From Luteibacter yeojuensis (GTDB lineage: Bacteria > Pseudomonadota > Gammaproteobacteria > Xanthomonadales > Rhodanobacteraceae): 64,000 nucleotides of DNA. Below are positions 17,272-25,915 of the stretch, piece after piece. Where the stretch lies: contig NZ_JAAQTL010000001.1 of assembly GCF_011742875.1 (NCBI RefSeq), positions 2,976,001-3,040,000 on the forward strand. Reading direction: 5' to 3'. The first letter of the stretch is position 1; every line of letters starts with the position of its first letter. The position numbers and the translations under genes were made by a program. A model generated the notes under the pieces. It did no database searches. It was given only the letters and a program-made list of their open reading frames with translations, and was not told the origin of the DNA.

Positions 17272-17465
17272 GCGAGGGTCCTTGTCGAAAGGGAGGCTTG
17301 CTTTTGTGGGAGCCGCTTTAGCGGCGATGGGTGCTCGCGGCGGGCTTGCCCGCCGCCGCGGGATCGCCACTGATGCGGCTCCCACAGGAACCGGCCGTCC
17401 ATCAGCCGGCCGCGCCGGCCTACCGGGGCGTACAGCGCGGCGAGTCGCTCAAGGAAACTGTTCAT
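17268..17465 (-). CDS. possible small ORF overlapping the GST start
   Basis: An open frame of 65 codons starts with ATG at 17465 after a GGAGG site (nine bases spacing) and ends with an ATGA overlap onto the GST start, which would couple the two. The first 27 residues (MNSFLERLAALYAPVGRRGR...) look like a normal amphipathic peptide, but the second half is translated REP sequence and is very basic. It may be a genuine leader peptide, or chance. No family is recognised. Confidence 0.3.
   Translation of the reverse strand: MNSFLERLAALYAPVGRRGRLMDGRFLWEPHQWRSRGGGQARREHPSPLKRLPQKQASLSTRTLA
17305..17386. repeat. REP-type inverted pair (element 3, variant)
   Basis: 'TGTGGGAGCCGCTTTAGCGG' at about 17305 and the mirror copy ending 'GATGCGGCTCCCACA' at about 17386 form a divergent version of the REP pair. 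It lies upstream of the GST gene and inside the possible small ORF. Confidence 0.7.
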
Positions 17466-17509
17466 GCAGGTGACCTCCCCGTTGCTCGAGGGGAAAGTCT
17501 GCGTGGGGG

Positions 17510-17533
17510 CTGCTGACACCGTACTGTCAGCAG
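17510..17533. other. perfect hairpin upstream of fbp
   Basis: CTGCTGACA (17510-17518) and TGTCAGCAG (17525-17533) pair perfectly around a 6-nt loop. There is no T-run, so it is not a simple terminator; it could be a protein-binding palindrome for the divergent region between the GST side and fbp. Confidence 0.45.
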
Positions 17534-17540
17534 ACAACGA

Positions 17541-17573
17541 TGGTGGGAGCCGCCATGGCGGCGAGAAGCCCAC
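17541..17573. repeat. single REP unit (element 4)
   Basis: 'GGTGGGAGCCGCCATGGCGG' starting at 17542 is one REP palindrome with a partial mirror in 'GAAGCCCAC'. With elements 3 and the hairpin it fills the 386-base gap between the GST gene and fbp. Confidence 0.65.
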
Positions 17574-17657
17574 GAGGCGATGAAGCGGCCGTCCCACCTC
17601 TGGCGCTGGTCACCCCCGACCCGGACAATGCAGGCTTTCGCGCCAGAGTCCCGCCCG

Positions 17658-18683
17658 ATGACGAAACCGATTTCCCTGATCCAGTTCCTGATCGAAGAGA
17701 AGCGCGCCGGGCATATCAACGCCCAGCTCAGCCTTCTGATCGAGGTCGTGGCTCGCGCCTGCAAGCGCATTTCCGTCGCCACCGGCAAGGGCGCGCTCGG
17801 CGGCGTGCTCGGCAATGCCGGGTCGGAAAACGTGCAGGGCGAGGCGCAGAAGAAGCTCGACGTGATCTCCAACGAGATCCTGCTGGAAGCCAACGCCTGG
17901 GGCGGCCACCTCGCGGCCTGCGCCTCGGAGGAGATGGACGACCCGCAGCCCATCCCCGACGCCTACCCGAAGGGTAACCACCTGTTGTTGTTCGACCCGC
18001 TCGACGGTTCGTCGAACATCGACGTGAACGTTTCGGTCGGCACGATCTTCTCCGTGCTGCGCTGCCCGGACGGCGTCACCGAACCGAAGGTGGCCGACTT
18101 TCTCCAGCCCGGTACCGAGCAGGTGGCGGCGGGCTATGTGGTCTATGGACCCAGCACGTTGCTTGTGCTCACCTTCGGCCACGGCGTCCACGAGTTCACC
18201 CTTGACCGCGAGCACGGCAGCTTCGTGCTCACCCGCCGCGACATCGCCATTCCCGCCGAAACCGGCGAGTTCGCCATCAACATGTCGAACCAGCGCCACT
18301 GGGAAGCGCCGATGCAACGCTATATCGACGAACTGCTGGCCGGCACCACCGGCCCGCGCGGCCGCGACTTCAACATGCGCTGGGTCGCCTCGATGGTGGC
18401 GGACGTGCATCGCATCATCACCCGCGGCGGCGTCTTCATCTATCCGCTCGACGCCAAGATCACCGCCAAGGGTGGCACCGGGAAGCTGCGCCTGATGTAC
18501 GAGGCCAACCCGATGGCCTTCATCGTCGAACAGGCCGGCGGAGCCGCCACCACGGGTCGCGAGCGGCTCATGGAACTCCAGCCCACCGCCCTGCATCAGC
18601 GCGTCCCGGTGTTCCTCGGCTCGAAGAACGAGATCGAGGTCGTCACCCGCTACCACCTCGAAGCCGACGAAACCCGGACTTGA
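17658..18683 (+). CDS. fbp: class I fructose-1,6-bisphosphatase
   Basis: The 341-residue enzyme hydrolyses fructose-1,6-bisphosphate to fructose-6-phosphate in gluconeogenesis, needing Mg2+. The metal and phosphate site [20 protein letters not shown] is present intact, as are '[17 protein letters not shown]', '[14 protein letters not shown]' and 'GGVFIYP', all class I signatures. The ATG at 17658 ([11 protein letters not shown]) matches the family start; two in-frame ATGs upstream at 17580 and 17628 have no support. It stands alone on the plus strand between REP elements and the patatin-like gene. Confidence 0.97.
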   Translation: MTKPISLIQFLIEEKRAGHINAQLSLLIEVVARACKRISVATGKGALGGVLGNAGSENVQGEAQKKLDVISNEILLEANAWGGHLAACASEEMDDPQPIPDAYPKGNHLLLFDPLDGSSNIDVNVSVGTIFSVLRCPDGVTEPKVADFLQPGTEQVAAGYVVYGPSTLLVLTFGHGVHEFTLDREHGSFVLTRRDIAIPAETGEFAINMSNQRHWEAPMQRYIDELLAGTTGPRGRDFNMRWVASMVADVHRIITRGGVFIYPLDAKITAKGGTGKLRLMYEANPMAFIVEQAGGAATTGRERLMELQPTALHQRVPVFLGSKNEIEVVTRYHLEADETRT

Positions 18684-18756
18684 AAGATCCGGCCCGGGCG
18701 ATACCCCGCCCGGGTTACGCCATGAACGCGCCATGCCTCCGCCGCGCAGAGGCCCG

Positions 18757-19707
18757 ATGATCCCGCAGCCGCCCTCTCATCCCCTCCTTATGCGCCTTCC
18801 TCGCCCTCGCTCCTGGCTGCCTCTGTTGTTCGCCGCGCTGCTCGGCGGTTGCTTCGGCGGAAGCAAGCCGGACACACGCCCCGATACCGCCCTGCCCGTG
18901 CTGGCGGCGAAGCCGCGCATCGGTCTGGCGCTTGGCGGTGGCGCGGCAAAAGGCTTCGCCCATATCGGCGTCATCAAGATGCTCGAAGCCAGCGGCATCC
19001 ATCCCGATGCGGTTTCCGGTACCAGCGCCGGTAGCGTGGTGGGAGCGCTCTACGCCAGCGGCATGGATGCGTTCGCGCTGCAGGAACGGGCGTTCGCGCT
19101 CGACGAAGCGAGCATCCGCGACGTGCGCCTTTTCTCGGGTGGACTGGTGCAGGGGCAGAAGCTGCAGGACTACGTCAACGAACGGGTGAAGGGCGCTCCC
19201 ATCGAGAAGCTGCGGATGCCCTTCGCCGCCGTGGCCACCGAACTGGAGAATGGCGAGCGCGCCGTGTTCGTGCGCGGCAATACGGGCCAGGCCGTGCGTG
19301 CCTCGAGCAGTATTCCGGGTGTGTTCGAGCCCGTCGACATCGCCGGCAAGCATTTCGTCGACGGCGGCGTGGTCAGCCCGGTGCCGGTGGACGCGGTACG
19401 CCGGCTGGGCGCGGACATCGTCATCGCGGTGGACATTTCGGCGCGCCCGAACGGGAGTAATCCGGACAGCATGGTCGGCATCGTCGGCCAGTCGATCACC
19501 ATCATGGGCCGCAAGCTGGCGGAACAGGAACTGGAGCGCGCCGATATCGTCATCCGGCCGAAGGTGGGCCAGATCGGCCCCACGGACTTCGACCAGAAGA
19601 ACGTGGCCATCCTGGAAGGCGAGCGCGCGGCGCTTGCCGCGATCCCCGCCATCAAGGCGAAGATCGCCGAGAAAACCGCCGCGATGGGCCAGCCCGCCGC
19701 GAAGTGA
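18757..19707 (+). CDS. patatin-like phospholipase lipoprotein (RssA-like)
   Basis: The protein has 316 residues if it starts at 18757 (GAGG a few bases upstream) or 305 from 18790. A lipoprotein signal ends in LLGGC. The patatin domain follows: oxyanion loop 'GLALGGGAAKGFAHIG', nucleophile elbow GTSAGS (GxSxG) and the catalytic aspartate in VDGGVVSPVPV. It should hydrolyse acyl esters of lipids and be anchored to an outer or inner membrane leaflet. The E. coli relative RssA/YchK lacks the lipid anchor. It is convergent with the TetR regulator gene, with their stop codons touching at 19707/19708. Confidence 0.92.
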   Translation: MIPQPPSHPLLMRLPRPRSWLPLLFAALLGGCFGGSKPDTRPDTALPVLAAKPRIGLALGGGAAKGFAHIGVIKMLEASGIHPDAVSGTSAGSVVGALYASGMDAFALQERAFALDEASIRDVRLFSGGLVQGQKLQDYVNERVKGAPIEKLRMPFAAVATELENGERAVFVRGNTGQAVRASSSIPGVFEPVDIAGKHFVDGGVVSPVPVDAVRRLGADIVIAVDISARPNGSNPDSMVGIVGQSITIMGRKLAEQELERADIVIRPKVGQIGPTDFDQKNVAILEGERAALAAIPAIKAKIAEKTAAMGQPAAK

Positions 19708-20292
19708 TCAGCCCGCCTCGACCAGTTCCAGAGCGGCGGAGCGGCCGAGCGCGAGGATCTCGTCGGAGAGGTCGTCGTCGGCCACCGCACGCGCCAGCGA
19801 CATCGAACCCACCAGCGACGCGAATACCGCCATGGCCAGCGAGCGGCGGCGCTTGCCGCGAACAGCGGCGGGCAGCGTCGAGGCGATCAGCTCGACCATC
19901 TCCGCATAGCCGTCGGTGAAAGCGGTCTTCGTTTCCACCGGACGGCGCGCCATCTCGGCCGACAGCGCCGCGGCAACGCATCCGGTTTCCGGCTGGTCGC
20001 GATGCTCCACCGACAGGTAACCGTTGATCAAGGCGCGATAGCCCTCGCCGCGCGACGCCGCCACCTTCGCCGTGAGGCGCTTGATGGCACACCCGGCACC
20101 CGCGATCACGCTTTCGCGGACCAGGTCTTCCTTCGAACCGAAATGGTTATAGAAACCGCCCTGGGTGAGACCCACCTCGCCCATGAGGCTCACCACACCG
20201 ACGCCGTCGATGCCGTCCGCGCGAAAACGCTGCGACGCCGCCTCGACGATCTTCTGCCGCGTCTGTTCTTTATGGCCCTTCTCGTACCGCAT
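19708..20292 (-). CDS. TetR/AcrR-family transcriptional regulator
   Basis: The protein has 194 residues. The N-terminal HTH includes 'TRQKIVEAASQRFRADGIDG' and 'MGEVGLTQGGFYNHFGSKED', a textbook TetR recognition helix, and a helical ligand domain follows with 'ERPVETKTAF'-like text (MARRPVETKTAFTDGY). The start at 20292 has GAGGG upstream. Members of this 'TetR_C_33-like' type repress detoxification enzymes or transporters; no target gene is adjacent, since the neighbour downstream is convergent. The 171 bases upstream, up to the GH43 gene end, must hold its promoter. Confidence 0.92.
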   Translation of the reverse strand: MRYEKGHKEQTRQKIVEAASQRFRADGIDGVGVVSLMGEVGLTQGGFYNHFGSKEDLVRESVIAGAGCAIKRLTAKVAASRGEGYRALINGYLSVEHRDQPETGCVAAALSAEMARRPVETKTAFTDGYAEMVELIASTLPAAVRGKRRRSLAMAVFASLVGSMSLARAVADDDLSDEILALGRSAALELVEAG

Positions 20293-20463
20293 ACTGCCCT
20301 CACTCCCACAGGAATGGTCCTGCCCGGCTTCGATTGTAGCCAATCCTTGCGCGTTGAAATGTCGGGTGTCACGGGCTGTAAGGCATGGATGGAATAGTTG
20401 CCTAGGCTATCGTCGGGTGCATTTCCATATGGGTTTCAAGGTGATCGTGGCGATGGACTGATC

Positions 20464-21453
20464 TCAGCGCAGGGGGTGGGCTCCCACGCCTTCCTTGGTG
20501 ATCTTCACGGGGAGGATCTTCCCGTCCTTGTCGAAGTACATGTGCTCGATCGAGGTCTGGCGATGGTTGCCGTTCGTGTCGCCCAGCGGATGACGGTGGT
20601 AGACGATGTACCAGGCATCGTCCTTCTTCACATGGAACACGGAGTTGTGGCCCGCCCCGGTGGCGACCTCAGGATCCTGCTGGAGGATCTTGCCGATGCG
20701 CTTGAACGGACCCATGGGCGAATCGCCGATGGCATAGGCCACCGAATAGTCGGGTCCGGTCCAGCCGCCCTCGGACCACATGAAGTAGTACTTGCCATGG
20801 CGCTTGAACATCAGCGGGCCTTCGACGTATTGCGGCGCTGGCGTGATCTCCTTGTAGACCGTGCCATCGGCCATCGGCTCGACACCGGTGAAGTCGGGCT
20901 TCAGCTTCACGATGTTCGCGTGCTTCCAGCCGCCGTAGATCATGTACCAGGTGCCGTCGTCGTCATGGAACACGAACTGGTCGATGGGCTGCGCGCCGTT
21001 GTGGAAAGCGTCGATGAGCGGCTTGCCGAGCATGTCCTTGTACGGACCGTCCGGCTTGTCGGCCACGGCGACGCCAATGCCCCCGAGCTCCTTGTCGCTC
21101 TGGATATCGTTGGCGGCGAAGAAGAAATAGTACTTGCCGCCGTTCTCCACCACGGCGGGCGCCCAGAGGGCTTTCTTCGCCCAGGGAATATCGTGGATGG
21201 CAAGCACGTTGGCGTGCTTCGTCCAGTGCACGAGGTCCGGCGACGAGAACGCGTCGAACCCCGTCTGCTTCGCGTAGGCCAGCGAGGTGGTGGGATAGAT
21301 CCAGTAGGTGTCGTCGAAGATCGCCGCCTCGGGATCGGCATACCAGCCGGGGAAGACGGGATTACTGGCGAAGGCCGTCGCCGGCGCGGTCAGTGCGGCC
21401 ATCGGCAGCAGCGCCGCCAGCAGCGCGCGCCCCACCCGCTTGCGAAATCCCAT
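20464..21453 (-). CDS. secreted glycoside hydrolase family 43 enzyme
   Basis: The 329-residue protein has a signal peptide (residues 1-29) and the five-bladed propeller of GH43. The catalytic base lies in 'GWYADPEAAIFDDTYW' (Asp40), the general acid probably in 'YVEGPLMFKRHGKYYFMWS', and the pKa-modulating aspartate in the middle ('MIYGGWKHANIVK' region nearby). Such enzymes release arabinose or xylose from plant polysaccharides. It ends at 20464 and its promoter lies in the gap with the inverted repeat at 21524-21604. Confidence 0.9.
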   Translation of the reverse strand: MGFRKRVGRALLAALLPMAALTAPATAFASNPVFPGWYADPEAAIFDDTYWIYPTTSLAYAKQTGFDAFSSPDLVHWTKHANVLAIHDIPWAKKALWAPAVVENGGKYYFFFAANDIQSDKELGGIGVAVADKPDGPYKDMLGKPLIDAFHNGAQPIDQFVFHDDDGTWYMIYGGWKHANIVKLKPDFTGVEPMADGTVYKEITPAPQYVEGPLMFKRHGKYYFMWSEGGWTGPDYSVAYAIGDSPMGPFKRIGKILQQDPEVATGAGHNSVFHVKKDDAWYIVYHRHPLGDTNGNHRQTSIEHMYFDKDGKILPVKITKEGVGAHPLR

Positions 21454-21523
21454 CTTCCACCCCCAGCATTTGTCGGACTTTAGATCCTACCGGCTCCGGA
21501 CGTCCGAATGCCACTCCACTGCC

Positions 21524-21604
21524 CGTCGTTCCTGCGAAGACAGGAACCCGGTGACTCCATGCGCGCCGGGAAGTCGCTGGGTTCCTGCCTTCGCAGGGAC
21601 GACG
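21524..21604. repeat. 26-bp imperfect inverted repeat of a second dispersed type
   Basis: 'CGTCGTTCCTGCGAAGACAG' beginning at 21524 (26 bp) is mirrored at 21579-21604 with two mismatches, around a 29-base centre. The 'TTCCTGCGAAGGCAGGAACC' motif is a common intergenic element in related genomes and is unlike the REP family elsewhere in this window. It lies between the TonB receptor end and the GH43 start and could work as a bidirectional processing or termination hairpin. Confidence 0.75.
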
Positions 21605-21615
21605 ATGCGGGTCTT

Positions 21616-23715
21616 CTAGAACCGATAACGTGCCGTGCCCACGATGCTGCGGCGAGGGCCGTAGAAGCAGTCGCCGCGCGACAGGCAGCTGGCATTGTAT
21701 GCCTGGTCGGTGAGGTTCGCGGCGTTCACGGAGAAACGCCACGGTCCCTGCACATAGGCGACCATCGCATCGAACAGCGTCTTCTCCGGCACCTTCAGTT
21801 CGCCGGTCTCGTCGTAGTTGACGCCGATGTAGCGCGCACCGATGCCGAAGCTGAAGCCGTCGTTCTCCGCGCCGCTCGCGTGGTAGACACCCCAGAGGGA
21901 GCCCTGCTGCTTCGGTAGGCCGGCGACGAGGGTGCCGTCGTCGGGTCGTGCCTTCGTCCAGGTGTACGTGCCGATCAGATCGAGGTGCGATGCGAGGCGT
22001 GTCGAGGCTTCCAGTTCCACGCCCTTCGTCTTCGCCCTGCCCGCCTGGATCTGGTTGAGTGGATTCTCCGGATCGGGGGCGAGGCGGTTCTCCTCGCGCA
22101 GGTCGTAGTAGGTCGCCGTCAGTAGCGTCGACGAACCTGCCGGCTGGTACTTCAGGCCTGCTTCGTACTGCTTCCCGCGCAGCGGCTCGTAGGGACGGTT
22201 GTAGAAGTCCAGGCTGTCCAGCGGCTGGAACGACTCCGTGTAGCTGAGGTACGGCACGAGGCCGTTATCGAAGCGGTACATCAGGCCGAAGCGCGAGGTG
22301 GTCGCATTGTCCACCGAACGGTCGCCGCCGGTGGTCAGCGTGGCGCGGTCGTGGCGCAGACCGACGGTAGCGATCCAGCGGTCGCCCCAGTCGACCTGGT
22401 CCTGCACGTACACGCCGGTCTGTCGCGTACGGCTGGAAGCGACCGGGAAGACGTCCGGCGCCACGAATCCGTTGCCGTAGGCGGGCGAGTACAGATCGAA
22501 AGGCACGTCGTCATAACCGTTGCCCCGCCGGCTGTCGGTGTGCGAGTAACCGACATCCAGACCCATGAGCAGGCGATGACGCATGGAGGCGAAGTCGAAA
22601 TCCGCCTCGGCATGCGTATCGGTGACGAAACGTTTGTGCCGGTCGATCGCGATATAGCTGTAACGCGCCACGGTACGCTGGCTGTCGTCCAGGAACGGGT
22701 ACGCCGGATTCGCGTAGACGTCGGGATAGAGCGTACGGTAGTCCACGTTATCGTGCGAGTAGCGCATGTTCTGTACGAACGTCCACGTATCGTCGAAACG
22801 ATGCTCGAACAGGGATGTAAGCGAGCGCTGGTCCGTGTCGTAGCGATCGAAGCCCGGCTCGCTCACGAAGCGTCGCGTATCGATGCGGCCGTTGGGATTC
22901 GGGAGCAGCGTCCCCGCGTGCGGCAGGAAGTTCAGCGAAGTGCCGTTGCGGTCGAACTGCAGGTTCGCCAGAAGGGTCCACCGCGTGTCCTCGTCCGGCG
23001 CCCATGTGATCGCCGGCACGATGGCCTTGCGATCGTCCGGAACGTGGTCGATCTGCGAATCCGAATCGCGGTATACGCCGATGAGCCGGTAAGCCCAGTG
23101 CCCTGCGCTGTCCACCGGCCCGGTGACGTCGAAAGCCACCTGTTTTCGCGCGGAATTGCCCACCTGCGCTTCCACTTCGTGCGACGCAACGAACTGCGGC
23201 AGCTTCGAAGATAGCGCGATGAGGCCACCGGTGGTGCCCTGGCCATACAGCACCGACGAAGGGCCGCGCACGATTTCGACATGGTCGAGGAAATACGGCT
23301 CGGTGCGGGCGTAGGAGTAGCCGAAATACTGGCGCAAGCCATCGAGGTATTGCGTGAACGAGGTGCCGCGGACGAATGCGTCGTCGCCGCGACTGTCCAC
23401 ACCATAGGCATCGGCACGCACACCGGCCGAATAGCGCAGCGCATCCTGCACCGTGAGCACACCCTGGTCGAGCATCTGCGTGGCCGAGATGACGGAGATG
23501 GCTTGCGGCGTCTCGAGGATCGGCGTGTCCGTCTTGGTCGCGCCCGAGGCATCGGTACGCGCATAACCCTCGTCGGGTCGCTGGCCACGGACGTCGATCG
23601 GGGCCAGTTGCACGGCCTTCCCGCCCGGTGTCCCGGCGGGCAACGCCTGCTGGGCGGCGAGCGGGGCCGATATCCCTGCGACGAGCAGGGACAGGATTTT
23701 TCTACTCAGGATCAT
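21616..23715 (-). CDS. TonB-dependent siderophore receptor
   Basis: The protein has 699 residues. It starts at 23715 with a signal peptide (MILSRKILSLLVAGISAPLA) and a GGGGAAG site. The plug domain has 'TDTPILETPQAISVISATQM' and 'LDHVEIVRGPSSVLYGQGTT', both typical of ferric-siderophore receptors; the 22-stranded barrel ends in 'VGTARYRF' with a terminal Phe for BAM assembly. Outer-membrane uptake of a hydroxamate- or catecholate-type siderophore is likely. A Fur box lies at 23775-23789, so iron repression is expected. No biosynthesis gene is adjacent, so it may take up a foreign siderophore. Confidence 0.95.
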   Translation of the reverse strand: MILSRKILSLLVAGISAPLAAQQALPAGTPGGKAVQLAPIDVRGQRPDEGYARTDASGATKTDTPILETPQAISVISATQMLDQGVLTVQDALRYSAGVRADAYGVDSRGDDAFVRGTSFTQYLDGLRQYFGYSYARTEPYFLDHVEIVRGPSSVLYGQGTTGGLIALSSKLPQFVASHEVEAQVGNSARKQVAFDVTGPVDSAGHWAYRLIGVYRDSDSQIDHVPDDRKAIVPAITWAPDEDTRWTLLANLQFDRNGTSLNFLPHAGTLLPNPNGRIDTRRFVSEPGFDRYDTDQRSLTSLFEHRFDDTWTFVQNMRYSHDNVDYRTLYPDVYANPAYPFLDDSQRTVARYSYIAIDRHKRFVTDTHAEADFDFASMRHRLLMGLDVGYSHTDSRRGNGYDDVPFDLYSPAYGNGFVAPDVFPVASSRTRQTGVYVQDQVDWGDRWIATVGLRHDRATLTTGGDRSVDNATTSRFGLMYRFDNGLVPYLSYTESFQPLDSLDFYNRPYEPLRGKQYEAGLKYQPAGSSTLLTATYYDLREENRLAPDPENPLNQIQAGRAKTKGVELEASTRLASHLDLIGTYTWTKARPDDGTLVAGLPKQQGSLWGVYHASGAENDGFSFGIGARYIGVNYDETGELKVPEKTLFDAMVAYVQGPWRFSVNAANLTDQAYNASCLSRGDCFYGPRRSIVGTARYRF

Positions 23716-23774
23716 GGACTTCCCCCAGGCCCTGCCTTCCCGGGAATCGCGGGGGAGGCCAAGGCCGTCATTGC

Positions 23775-23789
23775 GAATGACTCTCATTC
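23775..23789. promoter_or_regulatory. Fur box upstream of the siderophore receptor gene
   Basis: GAATGA-CTC-TCATTC is a perfect 6-3-6 inverted repeat and matches the GATAATGATAATCATTATC Fur consensus in its core, about 60 bases before the receptor start. Confidence 0.75.
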
Positions 23790-23907
23790 CGATGATGGGA
23801 CAGATCGATGTTTAGCGCAATATCCCGGCGGGACCCGGTGATCCGGTGAGGCTATGGGAAGGCGACTCGGCAGATATCGCGCATGTTCTGTGGGAATCGG
23901 CGTTGGG

Positions 23908-24966
23908 TCAGCGCAGGTCCAGGAGGGTGCCGATGTCGCGAAGCGCCCTGAACCGCCGCACCAGGTTCAGCGGCTTGCGTTTCAATACACCGAACTCGCC
24001 GCGCTGGAAGGCTTCCGCCGCATCCAGCACGCGCTCGCTCGAATGGCCGTCGCGATAGGGATGGATGTCGTCGCCGTGCGCACGGATGGCCGCCATCAAC
24101 TCGGGGGGATGCGAGAGGGCGCGATCGATGGCGGCGTCGACATCGGTGGGAGACGCCACGTCGAGCATGAAAGGCTGCGGCACGCGGTTGGCGACCGTCA
24201 CCACCGGTTTGCCCATCACCGCGAACTCGTGCACGACGGAAGACGTGTCGCAGACGAGCACGTCCGCGGCGCGTTCCATGTCCATGAGGCGGTCGGACGT
24301 GTAGAACCGCGCATTCGGTGCCTGGAGGCCGCGATAGGCATCGAACAGCTCGCCGTCGCACTTCGGATGCAGGGTCAGGAGCCACTGCCGGTCGCCACGC
24401 GCGATCATCGCGCGCAACGGCTCCAGCATCGCGGGCGCACTGCTGAGACGATGGCTGAAGGTGGATGCATACATGACCACCGGGCGTCCGTCGCGCGGCG
24501 GCAGGTCGGCCATGGACGCCGACGGCGGTCCGAACAGCGGGTCGAGCTTGGGCCAGCCGGTTTCGACCACGGCGAAGTAGCCGTGCTCGCGAGCCAGCGC
24601 CTCGAACGGACGCGTGGTGGCCGGGCCCTGGGTCACGTAAAGGTCGAAGAAGCCGCGAATGGCGAAGTGCCCGCGGTCCGGCTCGCGCTTCTGCGCGTTG
24701 AAACCGTGGAACACCTGCACCTTGATCCCCGGCAACGCGGGCGACACCCAGTTCGCCGCGCAATACGTGGCCTCGGGTCGCAGCGCCCGCGCCTCGCGCA
24801 AGCTGCGCACGCGGTGTTCGTCCGGAGCCAGCTGTCCCGCCACCGCGGCCGGCACGATCCAGCCCACGTCGATGCCGCGAGCGCGCGCCGCCGCGGCCAG
24901 TGGACGCAGGATAGGCAAGCCGTACGACTCGGTGGCGAACATCAGGCACGCGGGCAAGGGCGGCAC
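23908..24966 (-). CDS. CDP-glycerol glycerophosphotransferase-like glycosyl/phosphotransferase
   Basis: The protein has 352 residues with a GT-B-like layout. 'VQVFHGFNAQKREPDRGHF' resembles the 'TWHG' acceptor region, and 'LTLHPKCDGELFDAY' with 'VLVCDTSSVVHEFAVMGKPV' resembles the nucleotide-binding half of CDP-glycerol/teichoic-acid-type phosphotransferases, which in gram-negatives modify surface glycans. The start is uncertain: GTG at 24966 or ATG at 24942 (MFATESYGLP), neither with a ribosome-binding site. It is divergent from a glycosyltransferase gene, and both probably act on LPS core or capsule. Confidence 0.75.
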   Translation of the reverse strand: MPPLPACLMFATESYGLPILRPLAAAARARGIDVGWIVPAAVAGQLAPDEHRVRSLREARALRPEATYCAANWVSPALPGIKVQVFHGFNAQKREPDRGHFAIRGFFDLYVTQGPATTRPFEALAREHGYFAVVETGWPKLDPLFGPPSASMADLPPRDGRPVVMYASTFSHRLSSAPAMLEPLRAMIARGDRQWLLTLHPKCDGELFDAYRGLQAPNARFYTSDRLMDMERAADVLVCDTSSVVHEFAVMGKPVVTVANRVPQPFMLDVASPTDVDAAIDRALSHPPELMAAIRAHGDDIHPYRDGHSSERVLDAAEAFQRGEFGVLKRKPLNLVRRFRALRDIGTLLDLR

Positions 24967-25020
24967 TCCGCAGTTAACGACGTGGCATTATGACGGCTCG
25001 TTACCCGACACCGCATCCCG

Positions 25021-25788
25021 ATGACCCGACGGCCCATTTCCCTTTGCGTGATCACCCAGAACGAGGCCGATCGCATCCGGGACTGCCTGGCGTCCGCGGC
25101 CCCTTTCTGCGACGACATGGTCGTGGTGGACGGCGGCTCCACCGACGACACGGTCGCCATCGCCGGGGAAGCCGGTGCCCGCGTGATCGCTCGCCCCTTC
25201 GACGGCTTCCGCAGCCAGAAGGCCTTCGCGGTGGCCCAGGCGAAGAACGACTGGGTGCTCTGCCTGGACGCGGACGAGCGCGTCGGTGCCGAGCTGCGGG
25301 AAGCCATCGAGAAAGCGTTCGACAAGGGGTTCGACGCACCCGGTTATCGTTTCTACCGGCGGAACGACTTTTTCGGGCGCTTCATGCGCCACGGCAACGC
25401 CGGTGCCGACAAGGTGCTGCGCCTGTTCGATCGCCGCCACGGCGGCTGGCGCGGACCGCGCGAGATCCACGAGTCGGTGAGCGTCGACGGCGAGGTGCGG
25501 ATGCTTCCCGGCTTCCTCGACCATTATCCGTACCGCTCGCTGTCGGAGTTGATGGCGAAACAGGAACGCTACGCGCACATGATGGCCACCGAGGAATTCG
25601 CCGCGGGCAAGCGCGCCACGCTGGCGCAGATCGTGGCGAGCCCGATGTGGCGGTTCTTTCGCGGTTATGTGCTGCGCGCCGGGTTCCTCGACGGATGGCG
25701 CGGCATCGTCTACGCGCTGCTGCGGGTGGAATACGTGCGGCGCAAGTACGTGAAGCTGTGGTTGCTGCAACACGGCCAGAAGGCCTGA
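25021..25788 (+). CDS. family 2 glycosyltransferase (WaaE/KdtX-like LPS core enzyme)
   Basis: The 255-residue protein begins 'MTRRPISLCVITQNEADRIR', with the nucleotide-binding 'DGGSTDDTV' and the DxD-type motif in 'LCLDADERVG', followed by 'YRFYRRNDFFGRFMRHG' and 'LFDRRHGGWRGPREIHESV', which are characteristic of WaaE-type beta-glucosyltransferases of the LPS inner core. It has no signal peptide and acts at the cytoplasmic face. The divergent neighbour is another surface-glycan type enzyme. Assignment to LPS core is by similarity of motifs. Confidence 0.88.
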   Translation: MTRRPISLCVITQNEADRIRDCLASAAPFCDDMVVVDGGSTDDTVAIAGEAGARVIARPFDGFRSQKAFAVAQAKNDWVLCLDADERVGAELREAIEKAFDKGFDAPGYRFYRRNDFFGRFMRHGNAGADKVLRLFDRRHGGWRGPREIHESVSVDGEVRMLPGFLDHYPYRSLSELMAKQERYAHMMATEEFAAGKRATLAQIVASPMWRFFRGYVLRAGFLDGWRGIVYALLRVEYVRRKYVKLWLLQHGQKA

Positions 25789-25816
25789 CGCTTCACAGGA
25801 TTGCCCGCTGCCGCGG

Positions 25817-25908
25817 CTCGCCGCTATAGCGGCTCCTACAACGACCGTCGCTCCTGCAACGCGAGGCGAGTCCGCAAGCCTTTTCTGCAGGGACCTGTAG
25901 CGGCGAGG
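25817..25908. repeat. REP-type pair, decayed (element 5)
   Basis: 'CTCGCCGCTATAGCGGCTCC' starting at 25817 is intact, while the mirror unit around 25896-25908 is reduced to 'CTGTAGCGGCGAG'. The spacer holds other GC-rich fragments. It lies in the gap between two convergent genes. Confidence 0.7.
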
Positions 25909-25915
25909 CCCCGCC

